A stretch of DNA of 64,000 bases. Origin: Nitrospirota bacterium (GTDB lineage Bacteria > Nitrospirota > Thermodesulfovibrionia > UBA6902). The notes beneath the pieces were generated by a model. The model was not told where the DNA came from. It saw only the letters and a program-made list of their open reading frames with translations, and made no database searches. The stretch lies in the NCBI GenBank assembly GCA_016214845.1, contig JACRMS010000019.1, positions 1 to 64,000 on the forward strand. The letters are read 5' to 3'. This document shows positions 53,452 through 61,831 of this stretch, piece by piece. Within the stretch, counting starts at the first letter, position 1; the number at the start of each line of letters is the position of its first letter. The position numbers and the translations under genes were made by a program.

Positions 53452-54195
53452 TTATTTGTTATCAATATAAAACACAGTGCTGACAGAGGCCTGCAGCTTT
53501 ATTGTTCCGGCCTCAACAGGAGTGGCGCTTTGGGCCATTACTGTTTCTTCCCGCGCAATACCAAATCTGTATACAGGTCTCGGCATCTCGCTGCTGCATG
53601 AGACAGAGGCGTCCTTTGCGCCGGCAATTTTTGTCCCGAGAGAACGTGCAACAACCTCTGCTTCTGACGCGGCCCTTTCTGTCGCCTTTTCAAGCAGACG
53701 TTTACAATACTCCCTGTTATCTGAAAGAGTGAAGCTTATATTATCAACCCTGTTTGCGCCTTCTTCTACTGCGCCGTCGATGAACCTGCCAACGTCATTT
53801 ATTTGTTTTGTCTGAACGGCAACCTGGTTTATCACCTTGTACCCGATGAACTTGTTCTTCCTCGCTGGTTGATCGTATTCATATAACGGCTGGATGGAAT
53901 ATGAGGCGGTCTTTATCGTATCTCCTTCGTCTTTATTTATGAGTTCTTTCATTTTTCTGATCACCTTTTCGGTTATTGTTTTATTATCCTGCGTTGCCCG
54001 GGATACAGCAAGTGCTGTGTTCTCGATTGCCAACACTATTTCAGCGTTATCGGGAGGGTAATCTTCCGACGCATTGCCTGTTACGGAAATTGTCCCCTTC
54101 CTGGCCTCCTGCGGGTTCTCCGCGAAAACACTATCGGCAACAAACAAAATACAAATCCACACAACCATTGACCCTATAAATTTTCTCCGGTCCAT
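53452..54195 (-). CDS. SIMPL-domain (DUF541) periplasmic protein
   Basis: A 247-residue exported protein with a signal peptide (MVVWICILFVADSVFA). The mature part follows the SIMPL/DUF541 pattern: ISVTGNASEDYPPDNAEIVL, VIRKMKELINK, and IKTASYSIQPLYEYD. AAAGGAGG lies before ATG 54195. It begins 10 bp after the stop of the NtrC-type regulator on the same strand, so it is probably co-transcribed. The function of the family is not settled; envelope stress tolerance has been suggested. Confidence 0.85.
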   Translation of the reverse strand: MDRRKFIGSMVVWICILFVADSVFAENPQEARKGTISVTGNASEDYPPDNAEIVLAIENTALAVSRATQDNKTITEKVIRKMKELINKDEGDTIKTASYSIQPLYEYDQPARKNKFIGYKVINQVAVQTKQINDVGRFIDGAVEEGANRVDNISFTLSDNREYCKRLLEKATERAASEAEVVARSLGTKIAGAKDASVSCSSEMPRPVYRFGIAREETVMAQSATPVEAGTIKLQASVSTVFYIDNK

Positions 54196-54205
54196 TTCGC
54201 CTCCT

Positions 54206-55555
54206 TTATTTCTTTTTGCTGATGCCCCATCTTTTCCTCTTTTCCCAGAGCGACTTCCTTGTTATGCCGAGCATGTCCGCCAGGGCCTGCTCGCCGTAGC
54301 TGGCCTCGTATCGTAAAATAAACTCCTTTGTGTATTCCTCTATCGAGAAGGCCTTTTCGAGGGCCTCGCACGGAAACGGCGATATGTCCTGAAGCGTCTC
54401 CGGCAGATGCTCAGGAAGGATAGTGTCGCCGTCCGTGATCAGCACCGCCCTTTCGATTATGTTTTGCAGTTCCCTGACATTGCCGGGCCATAAGTAGTTC
54501 GTCAAGAGCGTCTGCGCGGTGGCATTAATGGACTTAATATGTTTGCCGATCTCATTGGAATATTTTTCGAGGAAGTGCCCTGCAAGTACAATTATATCTT
54601 CCTTGCGCTCACGCAGAGGCGGCAGCTTCAATGTGACCACATTAATTCTGTAGTAGAGGTCTTCCCTGAAAGTCCCCTCCTTCACCGCCTTCACAATGTC
54701 CCTGTTTGTCGCGGTGATGATCCTGATATCGATCTTTCTGCTCTGCACCCCGCCAAGCGGCCTTATCTCAAGGTCGTCAATAACACGGAGGAGTTTCGCC
54801 TGCAATGAGAGGTTCAGGTCGCCTATCTCGTCAAGAAACACAGCGCCTCCGTCCGCCTCTTCAAAGAGGCCCCTCTTTGCGCTCACGGCCCCGGTAAAGG
54901 CGCCCTTCGTGTATCCGAACAACTCGGACTCCAGGAGGTTGTCAGGAATGGCGCTGCAGTTTATCGGCACAAACGGCTTATCACGCCTTGAGCTGTTGTA
55001 GTGCACGGCCCGCGCAAACAGCTCTTTCCCCGTGCCTGTCTCGCCAAGAAGGAGGATGTTGCTCTTGGAGCCGGCGATCTTTTTTACCTCGTCTATAAGA
55101 GATGTAATGACCTTGCTTTGTCCAATTATCTTTTCAAAATCATATCTCTCCTCGATCTGCTTTTTCAGAATGAGGTTCTCCGCCCTCAGCGCTTTTTCCT
55201 TCAAAGCGTTCCTGATGGTGCTTTTTATTTCTTCATGGATTATAGGTTTCGCAACATAATCATACGCGCCCGCCCTCAACGCGCCTACAGCCGTCTCAAG
55301 CGACGCATACGCGGTAATGACGATTACCGCCTGGTCCGCTATTTTCTCCCTCACCCTCCGCACAAGCTCTATGCCGTCAATACCGGGAAGGATGATGTCG
55401 GTTATTATGAGGTCGTAACTGCCTTCCTCGATGCTCTTCAGCCCTGATTCAGCGCTGTTGACCGTATCAACCGTATAACCTTCATGCGAGAGCACCCTCT
55501 TTAAGGATTCCCGCAGGGTCTCCTCGTCCTCCACTATAAGTATTTTTTCAGCCAT
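54206..55555 (-). CDS. NtrC-family sigma-54-dependent response regulator
   Basis: A 449-residue transcription activator. An N-terminal receiver domain (ILIVEDEETLRESL, DLIITDIILPGIDG), a central AAA+ domain with Walker A GETGTGKELFARAVH, the sigma-54 contact loop GAFTGAVSAKRG and Walker B GGAVFLDEIGDL, and a C-terminal Fis-type helix-turn-helix (ALADMLGITRKSLWEKRK). I start it at ATG 55555, with AAAGGAC upstream; a frame to 55708 has no support. It is an orphan with no kinase adjacent. It could activate the sigma-54 promoter at 60983. Confidence 0.94.
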   Translation of the reverse strand: MAEKILIVEDEETLRESLKRVLSHEGYTVDTVNSAESGLKSIEEGSYDLIITDIILPGIDGIELVRRVREKIADQAVIVITAYASLETAVGALRAGAYDYVAKPIIHEEIKSTIRNALKEKALRAENLILKKQIEERYDFEKIIGQSKVITSLIDEVKKIAGSKSNILLLGETGTGKELFARAVHYNSSRRDKPFVPINCSAIPDNLLESELFGYTKGAFTGAVSAKRGLFEEADGGAVFLDEIGDLNLSLQAKLLRVIDDLEIRPLGGVQSRKIDIRIITATNRDIVKAVKEGTFREDLYYRINVVTLKLPPLRERKEDIIVLAGHFLEKYSNEIGKHIKSINATAQTLLTNYLWPGNVRELQNIIERAVLITDGDTILPEHLPETLQDISPFPCEALEKAFSIEEYTKEFILRYEASYGEQALADMLGITRKSLWEKRKRWGISKKK

Positions 55556-55658
55556 GCTTCGGGTCCTTTGTTTTATCTTTAAAGCCCATGATATTAAATA
55601 ATATACTACAGACTGAAAATCCTTGCCGGGAGTTTTCTTAAAATGTAAAGTATCTGAT

Positions 55659-55943
55659 ATGCTGCTTCGTTTGCTCAATAAATTCATATCCGCGCACAAG
55701 GAGATCATTTACCGCGAGGCAGCGCTCGTTAAAGGTTTCATGCAGCTTTTGATGAAGCCGGTAAACACCGGAATAAAGTGGTCGAAGGAAGAAAGGAAGC
55801 TGCTCATCTCTCACATAAAACATTTGTCCCTCTATGTACCAAAGCTGATAATCTTCCTTTTGCCCGGAGGCGCGCTGATACCTTTTCTTGCGGAGATACT
55901 CGACAGGAGAAAAGAAAAAAGAAACACCAAGGCAAAGCAATAG
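55659..55943 (+). CDS. Small LETM1-like protein
   Basis: A 94-residue protein. The segment LVKGFMQLLMKPVNTGIKWS, then HIKHLSLYVPKLIIFLLPGGALIPFLAEIL resembles the membrane-proximal part of LETM1-domain proteins. One hydrophobic segment is evident, followed by a basic tail. ATG 55659 is chosen because the homologous-looking part starts there; a TTG at 55623 is possible. There is no clear ribosome-binding site. Its function in bacteria is unknown. Confidence 0.6.
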   Translation: MLLRLLNKFISAHKEIIYREAALVKGFMQLLMKPVNTGIKWSKEERKLLISHIKHLSLYVPKLIIFLLPGGALIPFLAEILDRRKEKRNTKAKQ

Positions 55944-55951
55944 CTTTCAAA

Positions 55952-56743
55952 TTACTCTAAAGGGACCAGTTTGATCTCATAAAGAACAGGCCATAATTTA
56001 CCCGTAACAAAGAGCCTGTCGCTCACTGCGTCATAGGCAATGCCGTTAAGGACCTTTCTCTTCTGCTCGTCATTGACAGGAGAAAGCCCTTCCAGATTTA
56101 TTAATCCTGTCACGCGGCCTGTCTCTTGATCGATCTTTACAATAAGGTCCGTCGGCCATATGTTTGCATATATTTCGCCGTTAATATATTCCAGTTCATT
56201 GAGCCTGAGTACCGGACCTTTATTGTCATGCGCTTTGATCCGGCGGACTTCTTTAAAGGTCTCCGGGTCAAGAAAATACAGGCACTCTGTCCCGTCGCTC
56301 ATTATTAACTGCCTGCCGTCATAAGTAAGGCCCCATCCTTCTGTGGGATAGCTGAATTTCTTGTGCAGCTTAAAGCTGTCCTTATCGTAAACAAATCCGA
56401 CGCGGGACTTCCATGTCAACTGGATGATTTTGTCCCCGTAGACCGTAATGCCTTCACCGAACAGATCGGGTGACAGCTTATGAATTTTAAGAGGCTCCCC
56501 GGTTTCAAGTTTTACCTTCCGCAATGAAGACTGTCCGTTCAGCCCCGTCCCTTCATACAAAACACCTTCTTCAAAAACCAGTCCCTGGGTAAATGCCTGC
56601 CGGTCATGAGGATAAGTGTTGACGATTTTATAGGTGAAAACAGGAGCGGCTGCCGCGCCCTCCTCTGATTCCGCAAATTTATCGGAATTCAGAAGAATGG
56701 AAAGCGCAAAGAATAATACAATACTGAATTTCCTTAAAATCAT
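55952..56743 (-). CDS. Glutaminyl-peptide cyclotransferase (glutamine cyclotransferase)
   Basis: A 263-residue exported protein with a signal peptide (FSIVLFFALSILLNSDKFA). The five-bladed propeller pattern of glutamine cyclotransferases is clear: YPHDRQAFTQGLVFEEGVLY, LFGEGITVYGDKIIQLTW, YPTEGWGLTYDG, and LNELEYINGEIYANIW. These enzymes turn N-terminal Gln into pyroglutamate. It is divergent from hypF with only 18 bp between the two start codons, so their control regions must overlap coding DNA. Confidence 0.9.
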   Translation of the reverse strand: MILRKFSIVLFFALSILLNSDKFAESEEGAAAAPVFTYKIVNTYPHDRQAFTQGLVFEEGVLYEGTGLNGQSSLRKVKLETGEPLKIHKLSPDLFGEGITVYGDKIIQLTWKSRVGFVYDKDSFKLHKKFSYPTEGWGLTYDGRQLIMSDGTECLYFLDPETFKEVRRIKAHDNKGPVLRLNELEYINGEIYANIWPTDLIVKIDQETGRVTGLINLEGLSPVNDEQKRKVLNGIAYDAVSDRLFVTGKLWPVLYEIKLVPLE

Positions 56744-56761
56744 TTATTATAAATATACCCT

Positions 56762-59014
56762 ATGAGATTAAAAGTCAACATAACTGGACTTGTCCAGGGA
56801 GTGGGTTTCAGGCCTTTTGTCTACAGGCTGGCTGAGGAATTGGGATTGAGAGGATATGTGTTAAACGATACAGCCGGCGTACTGATCGAGGCCGAGGGGG
56901 AGAAGGGAAGCCTCGATGAGTTCCTCGTCCGTGTGGAAAAAGATAGACCCGCGATCTCAAAGATCTACAGCCTCCGCCATACCTTCCTTGAAGAATCCGG
57001 CTTAGAAGAATTCGAGATACGTGAAAGCAAAGAAGAGGGAGGTAAAAGGGCGTTCATCCTTCCCGACATTGCCGTCTGTGATGAATGTCTGAATGAAATT
57101 ACAAATCCAAAAGACCGCAGGTTCCTCTATCCCTTTACAAACTGCACAAACTGCGGGCCCCGGTTTACCATTATCAACAAACTGCCCTATGACAGAAAAA
57201 ATACTTCCATGAAAGATTTCAGGATGTGTCTGAAATGTGAGAAGGAATATAACCTCGCCGAGGACAGGAGATTTCACGCCCAGCCTGACGCGTGTCATGA
57301 ATGCGGGCCGTGGATAAGCCTCTATGACTGCGATGGCGCGTTATTATGTGAAAAAGAAGAGGCGCTTGAAAAGGCCGTAAACCTGGTCCGCAAAGGGCAT
57401 ATCGTTGCCGTTAAAGGCATTGGCGGATATCATCTGATCTGCGACGCAACAAATGAAGACGCTGTCAGCAGGTTGAGACAAAAAAAACACCGGGAGGAAA
57501 AGCCCCTTGCTGTAATGTTCCCTGATCTGGATTCAATAAGGAAAGAAGCGCATCTCAACATGCTCGAGGAGCGCGCGGTACAGGCGATAGAGAGGCCGGT
57601 TGTAATAGTCAAAAAAAGAGAGGGCACAGCTCTCGCCCGTTCTGTTTCGCCCGGCAACAGCACTGCCGGAGTATTTCTTCCCTATACGCCGCTGCATCAT
57701 TTAATTTTAAAAAAACTGAAAAAGCCTGTTGTGGCCACAAGCGCCAACACCACGGACGAACCGATTGCAAAAGATCAAGCTGACGCCCTTTCCCGGCTCT
57801 CAGCGATAGCCGACTATTTTCTCTCGCATAACAGGGAGATCGTCAGAAGGTGTGATGATTCCGTCGTAAGAATTGTGGCGGAAAGGCAGATGCCGGTAAG
57901 GCGTTCAAGAGGTTTTGCGCCTCTGCCTGTAAACGTGCCTTTCAAATTCAATAAACCCGTCCTCGCCCTGGGGCCTTTCATGAACAACACCATCGCGCTG
58001 GGCATTGATGACAGGGTGTTTTTGTCCCAGCATATAGGAGACCTCGATACTCCGCTCGCAGTGGAATTTTATGATGAGACGATAAAAGATTTTCTCAGGT
58101 TATTTGACGTTAAACCCGAAATAGTTGTTTCGGATCTGCATCCCGGATATTACAGCACAAAATACGGTGAAGCGCATTACGCGGACAGGCTGGTAAAGGT
58201 GCAGCACCATTATGCCCACATATTATCGTGCATGGTTGAAAATGAAATACCTGAAGATGCGGAAGTAATAGGTTTCGCGTTTGACGGGACTGGTTACGGG
58301 ACTGACAAAACCATCTGGGGCGGTGAGGTTTTGATATCTTCATACAGGGGATTTAAGAGGGCGTATCATTTACAACCCTATAAACTTCCGGGCGGGGAGA
58401 AGGCTGTTAAAGAGCCTTGCAGGACGGCCCTTTCTCTTTTATACGAGACGTTTGGTGAAAGGACAAAAACTTTTGATTTCATCCCCCTGAGCGAAGAGGA
58501 GAGATCGTTCCTGATCAACATGATGGAAAAGGACATTAACTCCCCGCTCACAACAAGCATGGGAAGACTCTTTGACGGGGTTGCCTCTATTGCCGGATTA
58601 AAGCACAGGGCATCCTACCACGCCCAGGCCGCTATTGAACTGGAACAGGCGGCTGTGAAATCTGACATAACCGGCTCGTATCCGGTTGTTGTCAAAAACA
58701 ACATGATTTATCAATTCACTGCCATCGATAGCATAGTCGATGATCTAAAGGCCGGGACCCCTACTGAGGTGATTGCAAAGAAATTCCACAATACGGTCGT
58801 CGGGATAATCGTTAACATTTCAGAGTCCGTCAGGGATGAAACCGGCATAACCGCCGTTGCATTATCAGGAGGAGTATTTCAAAACGCGGTGTTGCTTGAA
58901 AACACCTTCCGGCGTCTTAAAGAAACCGGGTTCAGGCCGCTGGTCCACCAGCTTGTCCCTCCAAATGACGGCGGCATAGCCCTCGGCCAGGCTGCTTACG
59001 GCAGGTCCATATGA
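56762..59014 (+). CDS. hypF: Carbamoyltransferase HypF ([NiFe] hydrogenase maturation)
   Basis: A 750-residue protein of full family length. It has an N-terminal acylphosphatase domain (GLVQGVGFRPFVYRLAEELG), two zinc fingers (CDECLNEI, CTNCGPRF; CLKCEKEYN, CHECGPW), a YrdC-like domain (AVKGIGGYHLICDATNED) and a C-terminal carbamoyl-transfer domain (HHYAHILSCMVEN, ALSGGVFQNAVLLE). It makes the cyanide ligand precursor for [NiFe] hydrogenases. No other hyp or hydrogenase genes are in the window. There is no Shine-Dalgarno; TATAAA at 56748-56753 sits close to the ATG. It overlaps the VanZ-like gene by 4 bp. Confidence 0.96.
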   Translation: MRLKVNITGLVQGVGFRPFVYRLAEELGLRGYVLNDTAGVLIEAEGEKGSLDEFLVRVEKDRPAISKIYSLRHTFLEESGLEEFEIRESKEEGGKRAFILPDIAVCDECLNEITNPKDRRFLYPFTNCTNCGPRFTIINKLPYDRKNTSMKDFRMCLKCEKEYNLAEDRRFHAQPDACHECGPWISLYDCDGALLCEKEEALEKAVNLVRKGHIVAVKGIGGYHLICDATNEDAVSRLRQKKHREEKPLAVMFPDLDSIRKEAHLNMLEERAVQAIERPVVIVKKREGTALARSVSPGNSTAGVFLPYTPLHHLILKKLKKPVVATSANTTDEPIAKDQADALSRLSAIADYFLSHNREIVRRCDDSVVRIVAERQMPVRRSRGFAPLPVNVPFKFNKPVLALGPFMNNTIALGIDDRVFLSQHIGDLDTPLAVEFYDETIKDFLRLFDVKPEIVVSDLHPGYYSTKYGEAHYADRLVKVQHHYAHILSCMVENEIPEDAEVIGFAFDGTGYGTDKTIWGGEVLISSYRGFKRAYHLQPYKLPGGEKAVKEPCRTALSLLYETFGERTKTFDFIPLSEEERSFLINMMEKDINSPLTTSMGRLFDGVASIAGLKHRASYHAQAAIELEQAAVKSDITGSYPVVVKNNMIYQFTAIDSIVDDLKAGTPTEVIAKKFHNTVVGIIVNISESVRDETGITAVALSGGVFQNAVLLENTFRRLKETGFRPLVHQLVPPNDGGIALGQAAYGRSI

Positions 59015-59889
59015 TTGAAGAACGTGTTGAAACATGGAACCTGAGGGCGTGGCTGTGGGTTTTTTTATGCGCCGCTGGTATCATGGCCACGGTCCCTGTC
59101 GCGCGGGGTGTTCAACGGCTTGTTTATAAAACAGCCGGACGGGAGTTTTTTACTTATTCGGTACTTTTTGTTGTCGCGATCGGACTGGCTGCGGTCATCT
59201 GTTTTTTTATTTTTAAACTGAAGATAAAAAATGCTTCCCAGTACATTTGGATTTTCGCGTGCGCAGGGCTGTATTCATACTTCACTATACATATACAAAG
59301 TCCTGAAGAGGCGGTCCATTTTATTGAATACGGGCTGCTGTCGTATTGCCTGTTCAATGCGCTCAGCTACCGGATCCAAGACCGGACAATATACTTGACC
59401 ACTGTTTTATGCGTGTTGTTATTTGGCACGGCGGACGAGTTTTTTCAGTGGTTAATACCGCAAAGATTCTGGGATTTCAGGGATGTGGGCTTTAACACCC
59501 TTGGAGGAGGGATCTTTCAACTCGCGATGTGGAAAGGGATCAAACCGGGAGTTATCAGTAAGCCTGTAAAGAAACTCTCTGTCAGCCTGCTTGCCGGAAT
59601 TATAACTATTGACTTAATCATAATCGGCCTCTGTCTTTCCAACACCCCGGATGCTGTAAACTGGTACACGGGGGCCTTTACAGGTTTATCATGGCTTAGG
59701 GCTGAAGAGCCTATGATTAAATATAATCACAAACATGCAGGCCCGGGGGGGATCCTTTCTTTTTTTACACCGGGGACCGTATGGTTATTAATTATTGTGC
59801 TGTTGTTTGTAGTCTGGACATTTGCTGCATACTGGAAAAAAACAATTGGCCTAAACCGGAGGGAATCTTCAAATGAACATAAAGATTAA
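59011..59889 (+). CDS. VanZ-like integral membrane protein
   Basis: A 292-residue protein with about seven membrane segments. The VanZ-like core is recognisable by EEAVHFIEYGLLSYCLFNAL and GTADEFFQWLIPQRFWDFRD, then a GFNTLGGG loop. The function of the family is poorly defined; some members affect glycopeptide susceptibility. ATG 59011 overlaps the hypF stop (ATGA) and its own end overlaps the ATP-cone gene by 17 bp, giving a tight three-gene operon. Confidence 0.85.
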   Translation: MIEERVETWNLRAWLWVFLCAAGIMATVPVARGVQRLVYKTAGREFFTYSVLFVVAIGLAAVICFFIFKLKIKNASQYIWIFACAGLYSYFTIHIQSPEEAVHFIEYGLLSYCLFNALSYRIQDRTIYLTTVLCVLLFGTADEFFQWLIPQRFWDFRDVGFNTLGGGIFQLAMWKGIKPGVISKPVKKLSVSLLAGIITIDLIIIGLCLSNTPDAVNWYTGAFTGLSWLRAEEPMIKYNHKHAGPGGILSFFTPGTVWLLIIVLLFVVWTFAAYWKKTIGLNRRESSNEHKD

Positions 59890-60712
59890 AAAGGCATCGG
59901 GAATAATTGAGGACTTCAATTCCCAGAAGCTCCTGGAATCCCTGATCAGGTCAGGAGCGGATAGGGAACATGCGGAAGAAGTTATCGAAAGGATGGTCCC
60001 GGAAATAACTCCATACACAAGTACGAAAAGGATTTTCAGGCTCGCGCATAAATATCTCAGACAATTCAACCACGCCTCTGTGCTGAGGTACTCGTTAAAA
60101 AGGGCCCTCTTCAGGCTTGGCCCTTCAGGCTATCCATTCGAGAAATTTTTTGCCGAACTGTTGAGGCACTACGGATACCACGCGGACGTTAATGTAATAA
60201 TGGAGGGGCAGTGCGTTAAACACGAAATCGATGTGTTTGCGGAAAGTGAAAAGGAAATCCTTCTTGTGGAATGCAAATACCGCAACACCGCTGAAGGCGC
60301 TCCTGATGTAAAGACCACGCTGTATGTTAACTCGCGCTTTCAGGACCTCAAGCCTGTGATCAAAAGCCGATATCCAAACAAGGCCTTTGCCGGATGGCTG
60401 GTAACAAATACCCGCTTCACCTCTGATGCCCTTCAGTATTCCCGATGCATCGGCCTCAAGGTAAAAAGCTGGCGGTATCCGGACAACAACAGTCTTGAGA
60501 AAATGATCGAGGACAAAAAACTGTACCCCGTAACGGTAATGTCAACCCTGAATTCCGCCCAGATCAGGAGACTGATCGAACATAGGGTTATCCTTATGAA
60601 AGACCTTGCACAGATGAAGGCACAGGATATCCAGAAACTGTTATCTGTTAAAGAGAGTAAGGCCTCCATTCTCAAGCAACAAGCAGATGAACTGTGTTTC
60701 TGTGGTGATTAA
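59873..60712 (+). CDS. ATP-cone domain fused to a Mrr-like nuclease domain
   Basis: A 279-residue protein. Residues 3-85 form an ATP-cone, the nucleotide-sensing domain of NrdR and ribonucleotide reductases (SGIIEDFNSQKLLESLIRSG, then TSTKRIFRLAHKYL). Residues 90-215 resemble a PD-(D/E)XK nuclease: D120 in HEIDVFAES and E133-C-K135 in LLVECKYRN. The C-terminal part (LNSAQIRRLIEHRVILMKDL, AQDIQKLLSVK) looks like a helix-hairpin-helix DNA-binding module. It would couple nucleotide levels to DNA cleavage or repair. It overlaps the VanZ-like gene by 17 bp. Confidence 0.85.
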   Translation: MNIKIKKASGIIEDFNSQKLLESLIRSGADREHAEEVIERMVPEITPYTSTKRIFRLAHKYLRQFNHASVLRYSLKRALFRLGPSGYPFEKFFAELLRHYGYHADVNVIMEGQCVKHEIDVFAESEKEILLVECKYRNTAEGAPDVKTTLYVNSRFQDLKPVIKSRYPNKAFAGWLVTNTRFTSDALQYSRCIGLKVKSWRYPDNNSLEKMIEDKKLYPVTVMSTLNSAQIRRLIEHRVILMKDLAQMKAQDIQKLLSVKESKASILKQQADELCFCGD

Positions 60713-60788
60713 CCTTGATTTCCTGCCTCTAAACAACCATTGAAAAATCAATGCTATTTTAAATTCAGATAATACAATAGCCTGTTCA

Positions 60789-60822
60789 GAAAGTGTCGGG
60801 TTTACTTGAAAGTGTCGAGTTT
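60789..60822 (+). repeat. Direct repeats, possible activator binding site
   Basis: GAAAGTGTCGGGTTT (60789-60803) and GAAAGTGTCGAGTTT (60808-60822) differ at one base and are 19 bp apart. They lie about 160-190 bp upstream of a sigma-54-type promoter, the usual distance for an enhancer-binding regulator. Confidence 0.5.
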
Positions 60823-60982
60823 TTTTACGCAATTTAATCTTATCGTAACCCTTTTATTTGTCAGAATATTTTAAGTAAAAGGAAAAATCATGCCATGAAT
60901 ACGTCGGGTATCTTTACATTGTTCCTGGTTATAATTAAAGATAAAATTGAAAACATTCTGTAAAATCAAGCTGTTGTAATTC

Positions 60983-60998
60983 TGGCAGTGAACTTGCA
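60983..60998 (+). promoter_or_regulatory. Sigma-54-type promoter of the PEP-CTERM gene
   Basis: TGGCAG, five bases, then TTGCA match the -24/-12 consensus (TGGCAC-N5-TTGCA) at all but one position, with GG and GC correctly spaced. The start would be about 97 bases before ATG 61107. PEP-CTERM genes in other bacteria are known to be under sigma-54/PrsR-type control. Confidence 0.65.
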
Positions 60999-61106
60999 AT
61001 GAATTTAGTTAATTACTGACAGAGTAAGGTCGAAATCTCGTCACTGGGAAAAAAAGCTGGAAATTTTCTGTAATACTTTATGCAAACCAATAAAGGAGGT
61101 GAAAAG

Positions 61107-61733
61107 ATGAAAAAACTTTTTCTAAGCAGTTTGGTAATGCTCATCTCGCTATCTATCGCGAGCATGGCATTCGCAATTACCTTTAGTGAGGTTCCGTTAG
61201 GAACAACAGATCCCACTATAGACGGAGTGAGTTTTTGGGCAGGCGACCCAGTGGTATTATACGACACTTTTGTTGACGATTCATTGTCCTCCGGTAATCC
61301 GTATCTTATGAACGGAATTGATGACGGAACAGGAAACAGTCCTGGATCGTATGATACTTTTATCGGTGTCAGCGCTCCTACTGCTACACTGTTCGGTGAA
61401 GTATCTTTTGATATTCTGTCAGAGTATCAATTGCCGGGCGGATCCACTCTTTGGTTACAAGGGCTCCTCAGCGGCGCTCCGGTTGAAAGCCTGTCTCTCG
61501 TTGTCAATGATAACAGCTATCACAACATGCTGCTTACATTTGCAAGTGGGGCCGACACCCTTTACATCTATGATAATCTCAATGAATTAATGTATGGAGA
61601 TGCATTCCACATTGACAACTTTAGCAGCACTCCTTACACCGTGCCGCCGCCGCCGTCGGTTCCTGAACCATCAACTCTCATTTTGTTAGCATCCGGTCTT
61701 GCAGGTGCATGGTATATGAGAAAGAGAACTTAA
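61107..61733 (+). CDS. PEP-CTERM sorted exported protein
   Basis: A 208-residue exported protein. The signal peptide is LSSLVMLISLSIASMAFA. The C-terminus is a textbook PEP-CTERM sorting signal: VPEPSTLILLASGLAGAWYM then a basic RKRT, processed by exosortase. The mature part is beta-rich and acidic with no catalytic motif (ITFSEVPLGTTDPTIDGVSF onward). AAAGGAGGTG precedes ATG 61107. It is preceded by a sigma-54-type promoter and followed by an intrinsic terminator. The organism should encode exosortase elsewhere. Confidence 0.92.
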   Translation: MKKLFLSSLVMLISLSIASMAFAITFSEVPLGTTDPTIDGVSFWAGDPVVLYDTFVDDSLSSGNPYLMNGIDDGTGNSPGSYDTFIGVSAPTATLFGEVSFDILSEYQLPGGSTLWLQGLLSGAPVESLSLVVNDNSYHNMLLTFASGADTLYIYDNLNELMYGDAFHIDNFSSTPYTVPPPPSVPEPSTLILLASGLAGAWYMRKRT

Positions 61734-61770
61734 AACTGTAAACAAACAACTTAAGACAAAACAAATTAAA

Positions 61771-61808
61771 CTTTCCCTCTCCTTATCAAAAGGGGAGGGA
61801 AAACTTTT
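61771..61808 (+). terminator. Intrinsic terminator after the PEP-CTERM gene
   Basis: TTTCCCTCTCC and GGGGAGGGAAA form an 11-bp stem with one G-U pair around a short loop, followed by TTTTT. It begins 38 bp after the stop codon. It resembles the CCCTCTN-AAGAGGGG elements at 29.9 and 47.8 kb. Confidence 0.75.
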
Positions 61809-61831
61809 TACGAAAGGGGGTACGATAAACT

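Larger units (their letters stand above)
60713..61106 (+). other. Long control region upstream of the PEP-CTERM gene
   Basis: About 390 bp of A+T-rich non-coding DNA. It holds a pair of direct repeats (60789-60822) and a sigma-54-type promoter (60983-60998), each listed separately, and ends with a strong AAAGGAGGTG ribosome-binding site (61092-61101). Confidence 0.6.

Noticed and set aside
55638-55940. 100-codon frame antisense to the LETM1-like gene
   Set aside because: Its peptide is rich in aromatic and basic residues without a recognisable pattern, while the plus-strand frame shows a LETM1-like hydrophobic segment.
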